DNA of 64,000 bases from Alteribacillus iranensis (GTDB lineage Bacteria; Bacillota; Bacilli; Bacillales; Marinococcaceae): positions 277,757-341,756 of the forward strand of contig NZ_FONT01000004.1 in the NCBI RefSeq assembly GCF_900113025.1. The letters are read 5' to 3'. Shown here piece after piece: positions 56,412 to 64,000 of this stretch. Under the pieces are notes generated by a model, which saw only the letters and a program-made list of their open reading frames with translations, was not told where the DNA came from and searched no databases. The position numbers and the translations under genes are program-made. Numbering within the stretch: the first letter of the stretch is position 1; each line of letters opens with the position of its first letter.

Positions 56412-57184
56412 GACTTCTGTTCCTCCTTGTCTTTTTGAAGGAAAGAATCAATGATGACTAAAAATTCATTTCGTTTGTCCAGATACGAATAATGCCCTGC
56501 GTTATCCAATACGACAAGCCCCGCATCCGGGATCATTTCCTCCATTATCTTACCATCCTCTACTGGGGTTGCTTCATCTTTTTCTCCCCAAACGAGAAGC
56601 GTCGGGGCCTTTATATGAGGCAGATGGTGTCTGAGATCTTCATTGACTACTTTCACCATGGTCTGCTGCATCACCCCTGAGACATTTTTATAATCAGCAG
56701 AACCAAGCTTCCCTTTTACCTTCGTTAATATTTCTTGCTCATAATTTCTTATCACAGGCAGCTTCAGTAGTTTTTTAAACGTTTTATACGTGTACACTTT
56801 TACATAATACTTTGGTTTTCGCTTTGGCTTTATCCCGGCACTATCAACGAGGATAACTTTTCTCACCGGCTTTCTCGAAGCATACTTAATAGAGACGCGC
56901 CCACCGAAAGAGTGCCCGATCAGTATGGGTTTTTCAATATTTAAATGTGTTAAAAATTTCTCAAGCATATTCGTGTAGTCTCCCACTGTCCAAGGCTCGG
57001 GAGGTTCTTGACTCTCTCCGAATCCCGGAAAGTCAATCGACCATACTTTAAAATGCTTCTCCAGAAATTGATGAACGGGAGCAAATGCTTGAATATTGGC
57101 TCCCCAGCCATGAAGAAGCACTACAGGCACCCCTTCTCCGGAGACGCGATAATGAACGTTGACTCCGTCTATATCGATATTCAC
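56408..57184 (-). CDS. Alpha/beta hydrolase in an operon with MurF-like and Ddl genes
   Basis: A 258-residue alpha/beta hydrolase with the oxyanion loop VLLHGWGANIQAF, the nucleophile elbow LIGHSFGGRVSI, the acid in LLVWGEKDEATP and the His in LDNAGHYSYLDK. It has no signal peptide. The start is a GTG at 57184 with AGGAGCG upstream. The substrate is unknown; the next two genes suggest an ester or amide on a wall precursor. It overlaps the MurF-like gene by four bases, so the pair is translationally coupled. Confidence 0.85.
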   Translation of the reverse strand: MNIDIDGVNVHYRVSGEGVPVVLLHGWGANIQAFAPVHQFLEKHFKVWSIDFPGFGESQEPPEPWTVGDYTNMLEKFLTHLNIEKPILIGHSFGGRVSIKYASRKPVRKVILVDSAGIKPKRKPKYYVKVYTYKTFKKLLKLPVIRNYEQEILTKVKGKLGSADYKNVSGVMQQTMVKVVNEDLRHHLPHIKAPTLLVWGEKDEATPVEDGKIMEEMIPDAGLVVLDNAGHYSYLDKRNEFLVIIDSFLQKDKEEQKS

Positions 57185-57405
57185 TGATAAACGCTCCTAT
57201 TCTTTTAAACTTATGTTATATATACTAAAATGAAAATGTATTTTTGTGCATAAGAACACCACTATATCTTACCATATTAGAATAAAAACGAGAATTGTCT
57301 ATTTTACCTCTTTCCCTTTCCTACGAGACGAACTGTGAAAAGTATGTGTCTTCATCTATGAATTGTATGTGAAAGATGCTTGTTTTCACCCAGTTTTTCT
57401 TCTGC

Positions 57406-57423
57406 TTGTGATATATTTCACAT
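57406..57423. promoter_or_regulatory. Rex/Fnr-like palindrome upstream of cydA
   Basis: TTGTGA-TATATT-TCACAT fits the Fnr/Crp pattern TGTGA-N6-TCACA exactly and the Rex pattern TTGTGAA-N4-TTCACAA at all but two positions. It lies 94-111 bases before the cydA ATG. Further TGTGAAA and TTTCAC half-sites occur at 57339-57345 and 57368-57388. The 332-base gap before cydA (57185-57516) otherwise holds no gene. Redox or oxygen control of cyd genes by Rex is established in Bacillus. Confidence 0.65.
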
Positions 57424-57516
57424 AAACGGTTTATTAAAACGTCCCTTTGTCCAAAGAAAGCAAACATGTCCCTTATCGCATTAAACATAGAGAGAAGAAG
57501 AAAGGAGCATTCATCT

Positions 57517-58863
57517 ATGTTTATGGAATATGATCCGGCACTATACAGCCGGATACTTACAGGTGTCACACTCGCTTTTCACATTATATTTGCCACGATT
57601 GGCGTCGGTGTCCCGCTCATGATTGCAATAGCTGAGTGGATGGGAATTCGTAAAAAAGACCCTCATTATCAACTTTTGGCTAGACGGTGGGCTCGTGGAT
57701 TTGTTGTGACAGTCGCAGTAGGAGTCGTTACCGGAACCGCAATAGGGCTGCAGCTAAGCTTATTATGGCCGAATTTTATGCAGGTTGCCGGCCAAACCAT
57801 CGCTCTCCCGCTATTCATGGAAGTGTTTGCCTTTTTCTTTGAAGCTATCTTTCTTGGAATATATTTATACACATGGGATCGATTTAAGAAGCCAATGCGG
57901 CACTTTTTATTAATCATCCCAGTAGTTATAGGTGCTTCTCTTTCAGCCTTTTTCATTACTACTGTTAACAGTTTTATGAATGCACCTCATGGTTTCCAGA
58001 TCATTCACGGCGTGTTGACAGACGTTAACCCGCTAGCGGCTATGTTTAATCCGGCCACACCTACAAAAACAGCTCATGTTCTTGCTACCTCTTACCTTAC
58101 TTCGGCTTTCATTCTCGGCATGATCGCTGCAGTAAAACTCCTTAAAGGAGACCGTCATGTGTATCACAAAAAGGCTCTCCGCATGACGATGATGTCTGCA
58201 TTCGTGTTCTCGATAGCCACGGTTCTTATCGGTGACTTCTCTGGTAAATACTTAGCAGAGTATCAGCCAGAAAAGCTAGCAGCAGCAGAATGGCATTTTG
58301 AAACGGAAACAGAAGCACCCCTCGTTTTTGGCGGTGTGCTAACAGAAGAAAATGAAATCAAGTATGCCATTGAAATTCCTTACGCGTTAAGTATTTTAGC
58401 ACACGGCACTCCCGATGCAGAAGTGGTGGGACTTGAAGAATTTCCAAAAGAAGATACCGCTCCTCCTTACGTCCACTATTTCTTTGACGGCATGGTAGCC
58501 ATTGGTATGTATTTGGCATTCATTTCTTTTCTCTATCTGCTCATCAGCTGGTTGAAGAAAGACTGGCTTCATACCAAATTTTTATTATGGGGCGTAGCAA
58601 TAGGAGGCCCTTTATCCTTATTAGCAACAGAATTTGGTTGGTTCTTTACAGAAATCGGGCGGCAGCCTTGGATTCTCTATGGAATCATGAGAACTCCAGA
58701 TGGCGCTACCACTTCTCTTCACGTCGATCTTATGCTTTATCTCTTTATTGCCTTGTATATCATCCTCGGCATCACCTGTGCCATCGTATTAAGGAAAATG
58801 TTTCGTAGTAATCCGGCTGCTCATGAGTTAGAACAGCGAGGTTTTGAAACAGGGGGTGACAGG
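57517..58863 (+). CDS. cydA: Cytochrome bd-type quinol oxidase subunit I
   Basis: A 448-residue haem-binding subunit that oxidises quinol and reduces oxygen. The N-terminus has the haem-ligand His in TLAFHIIFATIGVGVPL, the conserved Glu in LFMEVFAFFFEAIFLGIYLY, FFITTVNSFMNAPHGF, and GWFFTEIGRQPWILYG near the end. The quinol loop is short, as in Firmicutes and cyanide-insensitive oxidases. I start at the ATG at 57517, nine bases after AAAGGAG; the longer frame lacks a ribosome site. The stop overlaps cydB as TAATG. Eight to nine membrane helices are expected. Confidence 0.94.
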
Positions 58864-58865
58864 TA

Positions 58866-59879
58866 ATGAGCTATGAAGTATTAGGGATCACCGTATTATG
58901 GTTTTTTCTTTATGGTTATTTAATTGTTGCCTCTATTGACTTTGGTGCAGGTTTTTTTCACTTTTATAATAAGGCATTTCATAGAAATTATCAGGTCAAT
59001 CGGCTCATTCAACGTTATCTTTCACCAGTATGGGAAGTAACTAACGTATTTCTCGTCTTCTTTTTTGTCGGGATCATAGGTTTTTTTCCGGATACCGCTT
59101 ATTATTTTGGAACAGCTCTTTTGGTACCAGGAAGTATCTCTATTGTATTGATCGCCATTCGCGGTTCTTACTATGCGTTTAACACGTATGGGTCAAGTGA
59201 TAACTTAATATATTCCTTTCTCTATGGCATGAGCGGGTTACTCATTCCTGCTTCTTTCACTATTGTATTGACCATATCAGAAGGGGGTTATTTGGACATT
59301 CAGGATGGAAACGTGACATTGCTGTTAGGGGAGTTATTTACAAGTGCATATTCATGGAGTGTCGTTATTCTAGCTATTGTAAGTGTATTATTTATTTCAG
59401 CCTCTTTCTTAACTTATTACGCTTACAAAGCCGGGGATACAGAATCTTATCACTTGTTTAGGCGTTACACGCTTGGATGGTCCTTGCCTACCATTTTAGC
59501 TAGCATATTTATTTTCTTTGCAATCAGTCAGCATAACCCGGATCACTTTACTGAAATGCTTCATATCAGCTGGATGTTTTTCTTATCTCTCTTATTTTTT
59601 CTCGTTTCTGTTTATCTCATTTATAAAAAGCGAAGACACGGGTTGGCTTTTGTTTTAGTCATGCTTCAGTTTTTTAGCGCATGGTTTGGATATGGAGCCT
59701 CTCATTTACCATATTTGCTCTATCCATATTTAACGATTTACGATGGATTTGTTAACGAAACTATGGCATTTGCTCTTATTCTTGCATTTCTCGCCGGGTT
59801 ACTATTGCTTTTGCCATCTCTTTACTTTTTAATGCGCTTGTTTTTATTCGACGCAGATTACGTAAAGGGAAAACGATAA
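58866..59879 (+). CDS. cydB: Cytochrome bd-type quinol oxidase subunit II
   Basis: A 337-residue membrane protein with about eight to nine helices and the N-terminal WFFLYGYLIVASIDFGAGFF, typical of CydB with the DFG-like turn. It pairs with CydA. It is more diverged than CydA, as usual for this family. Translation is coupled to cydA, whose stop codon overlaps this start. It is followed 33 bases later by the small third subunit. Confidence 0.9.
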   Translation: MSYEVLGITVLWFFLYGYLIVASIDFGAGFFHFYNKAFHRNYQVNRLIQRYLSPVWEVTNVFLVFFFVGIIGFFPDTAYYFGTALLVPGSISIVLIAIRGSYYAFNTYGSSDNLIYSFLYGMSGLLIPASFTIVLTISEGGYLDIQDGNVTLLLGELFTSAYSWSVVILAIVSVLFISASFLTYYAYKAGDTESYHLFRRYTLGWSLPTILASIFIFFAISQHNPDHFTEMLHISWMFFLSLLFFLVSVYLIYKKRRHGLAFVLVMLQFFSAWFGYGASHLPYLLYPYLTIYDGFVNETMAFALILAFLAGLLLLLPSLYFLMRLFLFDADYVKGKR

Positions 59880-59912
59880 TAGGAAGGTTAAAACAATAGG
59901 AGGGAATGAAGA

Positions 59913-60032
59913 ATGGATCTCAATCATTTTCTTATTATGGTTGCTCCTCATCTCACATTGGCCGCGGCTGTCCTTGCCATCTTTTTATGGAGCGGCCGTC
60001 AGGGAGATTATTTTGAGGACGATAATGAATAA
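59913..60032 (+). CDS. cydS: Cytochrome bd small subunit (CydS-like)
   Basis: A 39-residue single-span membrane protein with a strong AGGAGGGAATGAAG ribosome site. HFLIMVAPHLTLAAAVLAIF is a membrane helix comparable to the FLIMYAPM-type start I recall for Geobacillus CydS, followed by an acidic tail (DYFEDDNE). Position directly after cydB, before the terminator, is the known place for CydS. It is easily missed because of its size. The Glu/Asp-rich end may touch the haem-binding subunit; that is inference. Confidence 0.8.
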   Translation: MDLNHFLIMVAPHLTLAAAVLAIFLWSGRQGDYFEDDNE

Positions 60033-60035
60033 AAG

Positions 60036-60071
60036 ATGCGCTCCGCCAGTTGACTGGTCGGAGCGCATTTT
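60036..60071. terminator. Bidirectional terminator between cydS and the carboxypeptidase gene
   Basis: A ten-base perfect stem (ATGCGCTCCG at 60036-60045 with 60059-60068) plus an inner CAGT/ACTG stem, with TTTT on one side and AAAA on the other. Confidence 0.85.
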
Positions 60072-60075
60072 ATGG

Positions 60076-60873
60076 TTACTCCTTACCTGATAGTCCGTAG
60101 TATTCTTCTAATGTTAAATTATCTTCATACATGATAGTTGCTGCTTCGTCCCCTACGTAACGTATATGCCACGGCTCGTATTGGTAGTTCGTAATCTCTG
60201 TTTTGCCTTCGGGGTAGCGAATAATAAATCCATGCCGATGAGCGTTCTCTTTCAACCATTGTCCTTCGGGTGTCTCTCCAAATTCTGTAGTAAGACCAAA
60301 GTCGTTGGACAACGAACTGACATCCATGCTAAGACCAGTTTGATGCTCGCTTTCTCCTGGTTTTGCACTATATTGATTTGCCGCTTCTTCCCCATCCGCT
60401 TCTACATTCGCTGTGTAAATGGCTTCTTGACGATCATAGGAGCGGTATCCTGAAACGGCGAAAAGGGAGAAACCTTCCTTTTCCGCATCAGCAAACAAAT
60501 TTTCTAGCGCACGTGCAGCTGGCTCTCTTAGTTGTTTTTTTGGATGGTTTTCCTCAAATGGGAATGGTACGTCAGGAACAGTCAAATCGTTTGGCTGATA
60601 ATCTGCAGGTAAGCGATACTCTTTATTCACAAGCGCCAATGTATCATCCGGCTCTGATAATAGTCCTTGATCGTCTACCTTAAGAGACACAGCTTCTCTA
60701 CCGGCGGCAGGAGCTTCCTCATTCTCCGCACCCTTGTCCTGTTGATTGGTGGATACTGGTTCCGTTTCTGTCTCTTTATTCGGTTCCTCAAGAGCTGGCT
60801 CTTCCTCTTGAGAAGAACAGCCATGTACTGCTAGTGTGATGGCAACAGCTAAAATAACAGACTGTTTCCTCAT
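60076..60873 (-). CDS. VanY-like D,D-carboxypeptidase lipoprotein (M15B)
   Basis: A 265-residue zinc peptidase that removes terminal D-Ala from wall peptides. The signal peptide ends at Cys19 in AVHGCSSQ, followed by a Glu/Thr-rich linker to about residue 75. The active-site motifs are VSGYRSYDRQ, SEHQTGLSMDVSS (zinc His and Asp) and NYQYEPWHIRYVG (Glu and zinc His). The start at 60873 follows GAGAGGACGATCA. It faces the cyd operon and shares its terminator. A link to the Ddl/MurF-like operon is possible because of the shared substrate but not shown. Confidence 0.9.
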   Translation of the reverse strand: MRKQSVILAVAITLAVHGCSSQEEEPALEEPNKETETEPVSTNQQDKGAENEEAPAAGREAVSLKVDDQGLLSEPDDTLALVNKEYRLPADYQPNDLTVPDVPFPFEENHPKKQLREPAARALENLFADAEKEGFSLFAVSGYRSYDRQEAIYTANVEADGEEAANQYSAKPGESEHQTGLSMDVSSLSNDFGLTTEFGETPEGQWLKENAHRHGFIIRYPEGKTEITNYQYEPWHIRYVGDEAATIMYEDNLTLEEYYGLSGKE

Positions 60874-61193
60874 TGATCGTCCTCTCTTTCTCCTCTTACC
60901 ATCTAAGGTGCATAGTTCTAGTCTGTCCATATTCCTCCAATAGTTTAACATGTTTTCTCCATCAGGTAATAGGATGAAAGAAAGCTTATATTTTTTTCCA
61001 ACTTTTTATGTCTCATATCTGTCACCTGTCACTACGCCCTTGGCCATGATCGGGAAGCCTACTTCAAAAGTTTCCTCTTCCCATGGACAGGAGCGGGAAG
61101 TTTATCGCTCGAATTTAATAAAGAAACACAGAGAGATAGTCCGTCTGCGCACGAAAAGTTGCTGGTCTTGCAGTCGGAGAGAGTTACAAACAC
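60874..61193. other. Intergenic region between VanY-like gene and mqo terminator
   Basis: About 320 bases that must hold the carboxypeptidase promoter on the minus strand. I see no gene, palindrome or riboswitch in it. Confidence 0.4.
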
Positions 61194-61222
61194 AAAAAAG
61201 GCGTGACCTACGTCACACCTTT
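61194..61222 (-). terminator. Rho-independent terminator of mqo
   Basis: On the minus strand an AAAGGTGTGAC/GTCACGCCTTT stem with a four-base loop is followed by UUUUUUGUG, 84 bases after the mqo stop. Confidence 0.85.
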
Positions 61223-61305
61223 AACTACTTATAGTTTTCTTACACCCTATCACGTAAATAAGGGTTCGAGTAAACATTAGACAAAGAGATGGTCCCCTTC
61301 TCTTA

Positions 61306-62811
61306 CTAATTATGCACCGGTGTCTCTTTATCATTTAAGCTCAATGATTCTGCTGTAGAGCGATGAATATCTTTCAAAAGCTCAGGATGTTCCATTAGAG
61401 AGAGACCATATGATGGAATCATTTCCTTCACTTTTGGTTCCCATTCTTTCATTTGTTCCGGGAAGCACGATTCAATTAATTCAAGCATCACATGAACAGC
61501 AGTAGATGCACCTGGAGAAGCCCCTAGTAACGCTGCAATTGTGCCGTCTGCATCCGTTATCATCTCTGTCCCAAATTGAAGGGTACCTTTTCCGCCTTCT
61601 TCTGTATCTTTTATCACTTGTACACGTTGTCCAGCAACTACTAAGTCCCAATCCTCACTTTTAGCGCCAGGGATAAACTCTCTCAATTCTTCCATACGTT
61701 GTTCTTTTGATAGCATGACTTGCTGAATGAGATATTTGGTTAACGACATTTCTTTTGCTCCTGCCGCTAACATTGTAAATAGATTATTTGGTTTGACAGA
61801 AGTGAATAAATCTAGCATAGAGCCTGTCTTTAAAAATTTAGGTGAAAAGCCAGCAAATGGTCCAAACAGCAGTGACTTTTGGCCATCAATATATCTTGTA
61901 TCTAGGTGCGGTACTGACATTGGCGGGGCGCCAACCTTTGCCTTTCCGTATACTTTCGCATGGTGCTCGGCAGCAATGTCTGGATTTTTACACACCATAA
62001 ATAAGCCGCTCACAGGGAAGCCGCCAATACGTTTTCCCTCCGGAATACCCGATTTTTGAAGTAAATGCAGACTGCCTCCACCGGCACCAATAAATACAAA
62101 GTTTGCTGAATGGTGTTCTACCTGGCCATTATCTACATTTCGTACTTTTAATTCCCATGCCCCGCCATCCATGCGTTTCAAATCATCCACACTATGCTTG
62201 TAGTTGATTTCTACACCCTTCGATTGAAGGTGATCGAACAAAGTGTTCGTTAACGCGCCAAAGTTAACATCCGTACCATCCTCTATTTTCGTAGCTGCAA
62301 TAGCCTCTTTAGGATCGCGCTCTCGCATAATGAGAGGAATCCAATCTTTCAGCATCTCTGGATCATCAGAAAATTCCATGCCTTCGAATAAAGGATTGTG
62401 TGACATGGCTTCAAAACGTTTTTTCAAAAACTCTATATTCTGTTCTCCGCGCACTAGACTTAGATGAGGCAATGGTCTAATAAATGCTTTAGGGTTTTGG
62501 ATTAATTGGCTGTCTACAAGATAAGACCAAAACTGCTTAGAAACCTGGAATTGTTCGTTAATCTTTATCGCTTTGCTAATATCTACAGATCCATCTGGCT
62601 TTTCTACCGTGTAATTAAGCTCACATAATGCAGCATGTCCAGTTCCTGCATTATTCCACTCATTTGAACTCTCTTCACCCGCACTCGCCAGTTTTTCAAA
62701 GACTTTAATATTCCAGTCCGGGGCTAATTCTTTCAAAATGGTTCCTAATGTCGCACTCATAATACCTGCGCCAATTAAAATGACATCCGTTTTATTCTCT
62801 CTGTTGCTCAT
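61306..62811 (-). CDS. mqo: Malate:quinone oxidoreductase
   Basis: A 501-residue FAD enzyme that oxidises malate to oxaloacetate and passes electrons to quinone at the membrane. The FAD fold has [20 protein letters not shown], and [33 protein letters not shown] and [20 protein letters not shown] are typical family parts. The start is the ATG at 62811, with GGGAAAAGG nine bases upstream; the longer frame adds 16 residues without a ribosome site. It forms a single-gene unit with its own terminator. Confidence 0.95.
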   Translation of the reverse strand: MSNRENKTDVILIGAGIMSATLGTILKELAPDWNIKVFEKLASAGEESSNEWNNAGTGHAALCELNYTVEKPDGSVDISKAIKINEQFQVSKQFWSYLVDSQLIQNPKAFIRPLPHLSLVRGEQNIEFLKKRFEAMSHNPLFEGMEFSDDPEMLKDWIPLIMRERDPKEAIAATKIEDGTDVNFGALTNTLFDHLQSKGVEINYKHSVDDLKRMDGGAWELKVRNVDNGQVEHHSANFVFIGAGGGSLHLLQKSGIPEGKRIGGFPVSGLFMVCKNPDIAAEHHAKVYGKAKVGAPPMSVPHLDTRYIDGQKSLLFGPFAGFSPKFLKTGSMLDLFTSVKPNNLFTMLAAGAKEMSLTKYLIQQVMLSKEQRMEELREFIPGAKSEDWDLVVAGQRVQVIKDTEEGGKGTLQFGTEMITDADGTIAALLGASPGASTAVHVMLELIESCFPEQMKEWEPKVKEMIPSYGLSLMEHPELLKDIHRSTAESLSLNDKETPVHN

Positions 62812-63474
62812 TTTTACCAACCTTTTCCCTAAAATTTGCAGAAAAGATGCAGGTGTCATACCAAGCTAAGGTGCGGCCCAGTCACACACCTTTTCTGTCT
62901 CAACTATACCGATATTGTATTCCTTCATTATTTATAGTTTAAGCCATCTACTATTATAGAATAATTACAAGTGATTTAAAAGCTAACGGAAAGCGAACAT
63001 TTACCGTCCCCCACGTCAATGAGTAAGCGAATAAGGAAATGATCCGATAACTCCGAAGCCTTGCGATGGTAACAGCTGTTATATATAAACCATTGCCATC
63101 AATTCCTAATTGTTCTAGAACATGGATAGATAAAAACAGAAAAACTTTCCTATATGAATCAGTTGATCGATAATAGACAGGGTCTCACTTATAGCTTTCC
63201 TATACACATTTTAACACAAAGTATAATTTCTATCAGCACGGGTTTTCTCCCTTTTTCACCAACAAATAGATAATCGATGTGTAGCACAACAGAGTTTAAA
63301 GAAACGTCTAGGAATATTAAAAAAAAGCGGTTATCCTTCCCTATGACAGGGATAAAGAAGGGTCTTAAAGGATACCCCGCCTCCTACCTGTCGTTTCAAG
63401 GCACAGAAGGGAAAGAAGGATGGACTAAAAATATTTTTCATTGCGTAGGCTGATAGAAGAGATGACAGGTTAAC
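62812..63474. other. Intergenic region between mqo and the rRNA operon
   Basis: About 660 bases with no convincing frame. A TATAAT on the minus strand at 62953-62958 is a candidate -10 for mqo. A region near 63330-63380 can form partial hairpins (CCTTC/GAAGG) ahead of a seven-base A-run, but I cannot assign it. Confidence 0.4.
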
Positions 63475-63516
63475 ACAAAAAAAGAGCAGGTTTTCTAATT
63501 TCTGAAACCTGCCCTT
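63475..63516 (-). terminator. Terminator of the rRNA operon
   Basis: On the minus strand GGCAGGTTT (63505-63513) pairs with AAACCTGCT (63485-63493), followed by UUUUUUUGUG. It ends the 23S-5S-tRNA-Thr transcript. Confidence 0.9.
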
Positions 63517-63531
63517 TAATAGGCATTGTCA

Positions 63532-63607
63532 TGGAGCTTCCTAGCGGGCTCGAACCGCTGACCTCATCCTTACCATGGATGCGCTCTGCCAACTGAGCTA
63601 AGGAAGC
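63532..63607 (-). tRNA. tRNA-Thr (GGT)
   Basis: A 76-base cloverleaf with anticodon loop ATGGTAA, acceptor GCTTCCT/AGGAAGC, discriminator U and encoded CCA. It follows the 5S gene by 33 bases. Confidence 0.95.
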
Positions 63608-63640
63608 TTATGTAATATAAAAAAGTAAGATAGCAAAAGA

Positions 63641-63757
<117 letters not shown>

Positions 63758-63897
63758 CTTATGGTCAAAGGATCTTCTGCTAAGGACACAAACGTCCTGT
63801 TTGTAACGCAGAAGCCAGCACATCCTGTGCAAGTGTTCCCTCAAAACTGGATAACGAATATAAAGAGCGTGTATCGAGGCGCCTCATCCTTTGCGTT

Positions 63898-64000
63898 GGA
63901 TAAGCCCTCGACCGATTAGTATCTGTCAGCTGCACGTGTTGCCACGCTTCCACCTCAGACCTATCAACCTTGTCATCTACAAGGGGTCTTACTCGCTTGC
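63898..64000 (-). rRNA. rrl: 23S ribosomal RNA, 3' end (cut by window edge)
   Basis: The right end is the 3' terminus of 23S rRNA on the minus strand, ending CUAAUCGGUCGAGGGCUUAU, the Bacillus type. The rest lies outside the window. The 23S-5S spacer is about 140 bases. Confidence 0.93.

Overview
The window is a low-to-mid GC Firmicutes chromosome segment, most likely a spore-forming member of the Bacillaceae (a halotolerant or alkaliphilic relative of Bacillus; the genus cannot be fixed from the sequence alone). The evidence is the Gram-positive RBS style, with many TTG and GTG starts, and the families present: DUF2512/YndM, DUF3231, CBO0543, IDEAL, Spo0E-like, BceRSAB, CdaA/CdaR, a glmS ribozyme and Bacillus-style LysM-3D wall proteins. 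No prophage, insertion sequence or CRISPR array was seen.

Layout. 1-5.3 kb: 3'-truncated nicotinate phosphoribosyltransferase, two tandem CBO0543 membrane proteins, DUF2512, DUF3231 and a LysM-3D protein. 5.5-16.9 kb: a run of seven minus-strand genes for nitrogen assimilation and diaminopimelate synthesis (gltB-gltD-dapL-dapF-glnA-glnK-amtB); all gaps are 13-27 bases except 104 bases before glnA. 17-28.3 kb: AraC regulator, solitary carA, Zn-alcohol dehydrogenase, a C69-like Ntn hydrolase, a DHA2 exporter with its own operator-like promoter, agmatine deiminase, a DUF3048 lipoprotein, an Orn/Lys/Arg decarboxylase and a small charged protein. 28.5-33 kb: a complete Bce-type peptide-antibiotic module with a recognisable BceR operator. 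33-37.7 kb: methyltransferase, IDEAL protein, SDR remnant, and an arsenic island (arsR-arsB-arsC with a divergent ACR3-like carrier).

37.7-44.1 kb is a decaying region. It holds an NTF2-like pseudogene with a frameshift and a two-component/lipoprotein/M48 protease operon in which three successive genes carry a lesion (an in-frame stop in the histidine kinase and two single-base changes in homopolymer runs). 44.6-50.4 kb is the cdaA-cdaR-glmM-glmS cell-wall/c-di-AMP operon with a glmS ribozyme. 50.8-52.1 kb has a Spo0E-like gene, two copies of an intergenic repeat and a five-tRNA operon (Glu-Tyr-Lys-Gly-Ala in transcription order). 52.2-60.1 kb: M20 deacylase, an unusual three-gene operon (alpha/beta hydrolase, membrane-anchored MurF-like ligase, Ddl), and cydA-cydB-cydS behind a Rex/Fnr-like palindrome. 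60-64 kb: VanY-like carboxypeptidase, malate:quinone oxidoreductase, and the 3' end of an rRNA operon (23S-5S-tRNA-Thr).

How it fits together: ammonium enters by AmtB under P-II control, is fixed by GlnA and GltBD, and the glutamate made can donate its amino group to DapL. DapF then makes meso-DAP for the wall. The later glm, Ddl/MurF-like, VanY-like and LysM-3D genes act on the same wall. The strongest candidates for new biology are the nitrogen-DapL superoperon, the hydrolase/MurF-like/Ddl operon, the Ser-for-Cys C69-like hydrolase and the decaying two-component/M48 operon.
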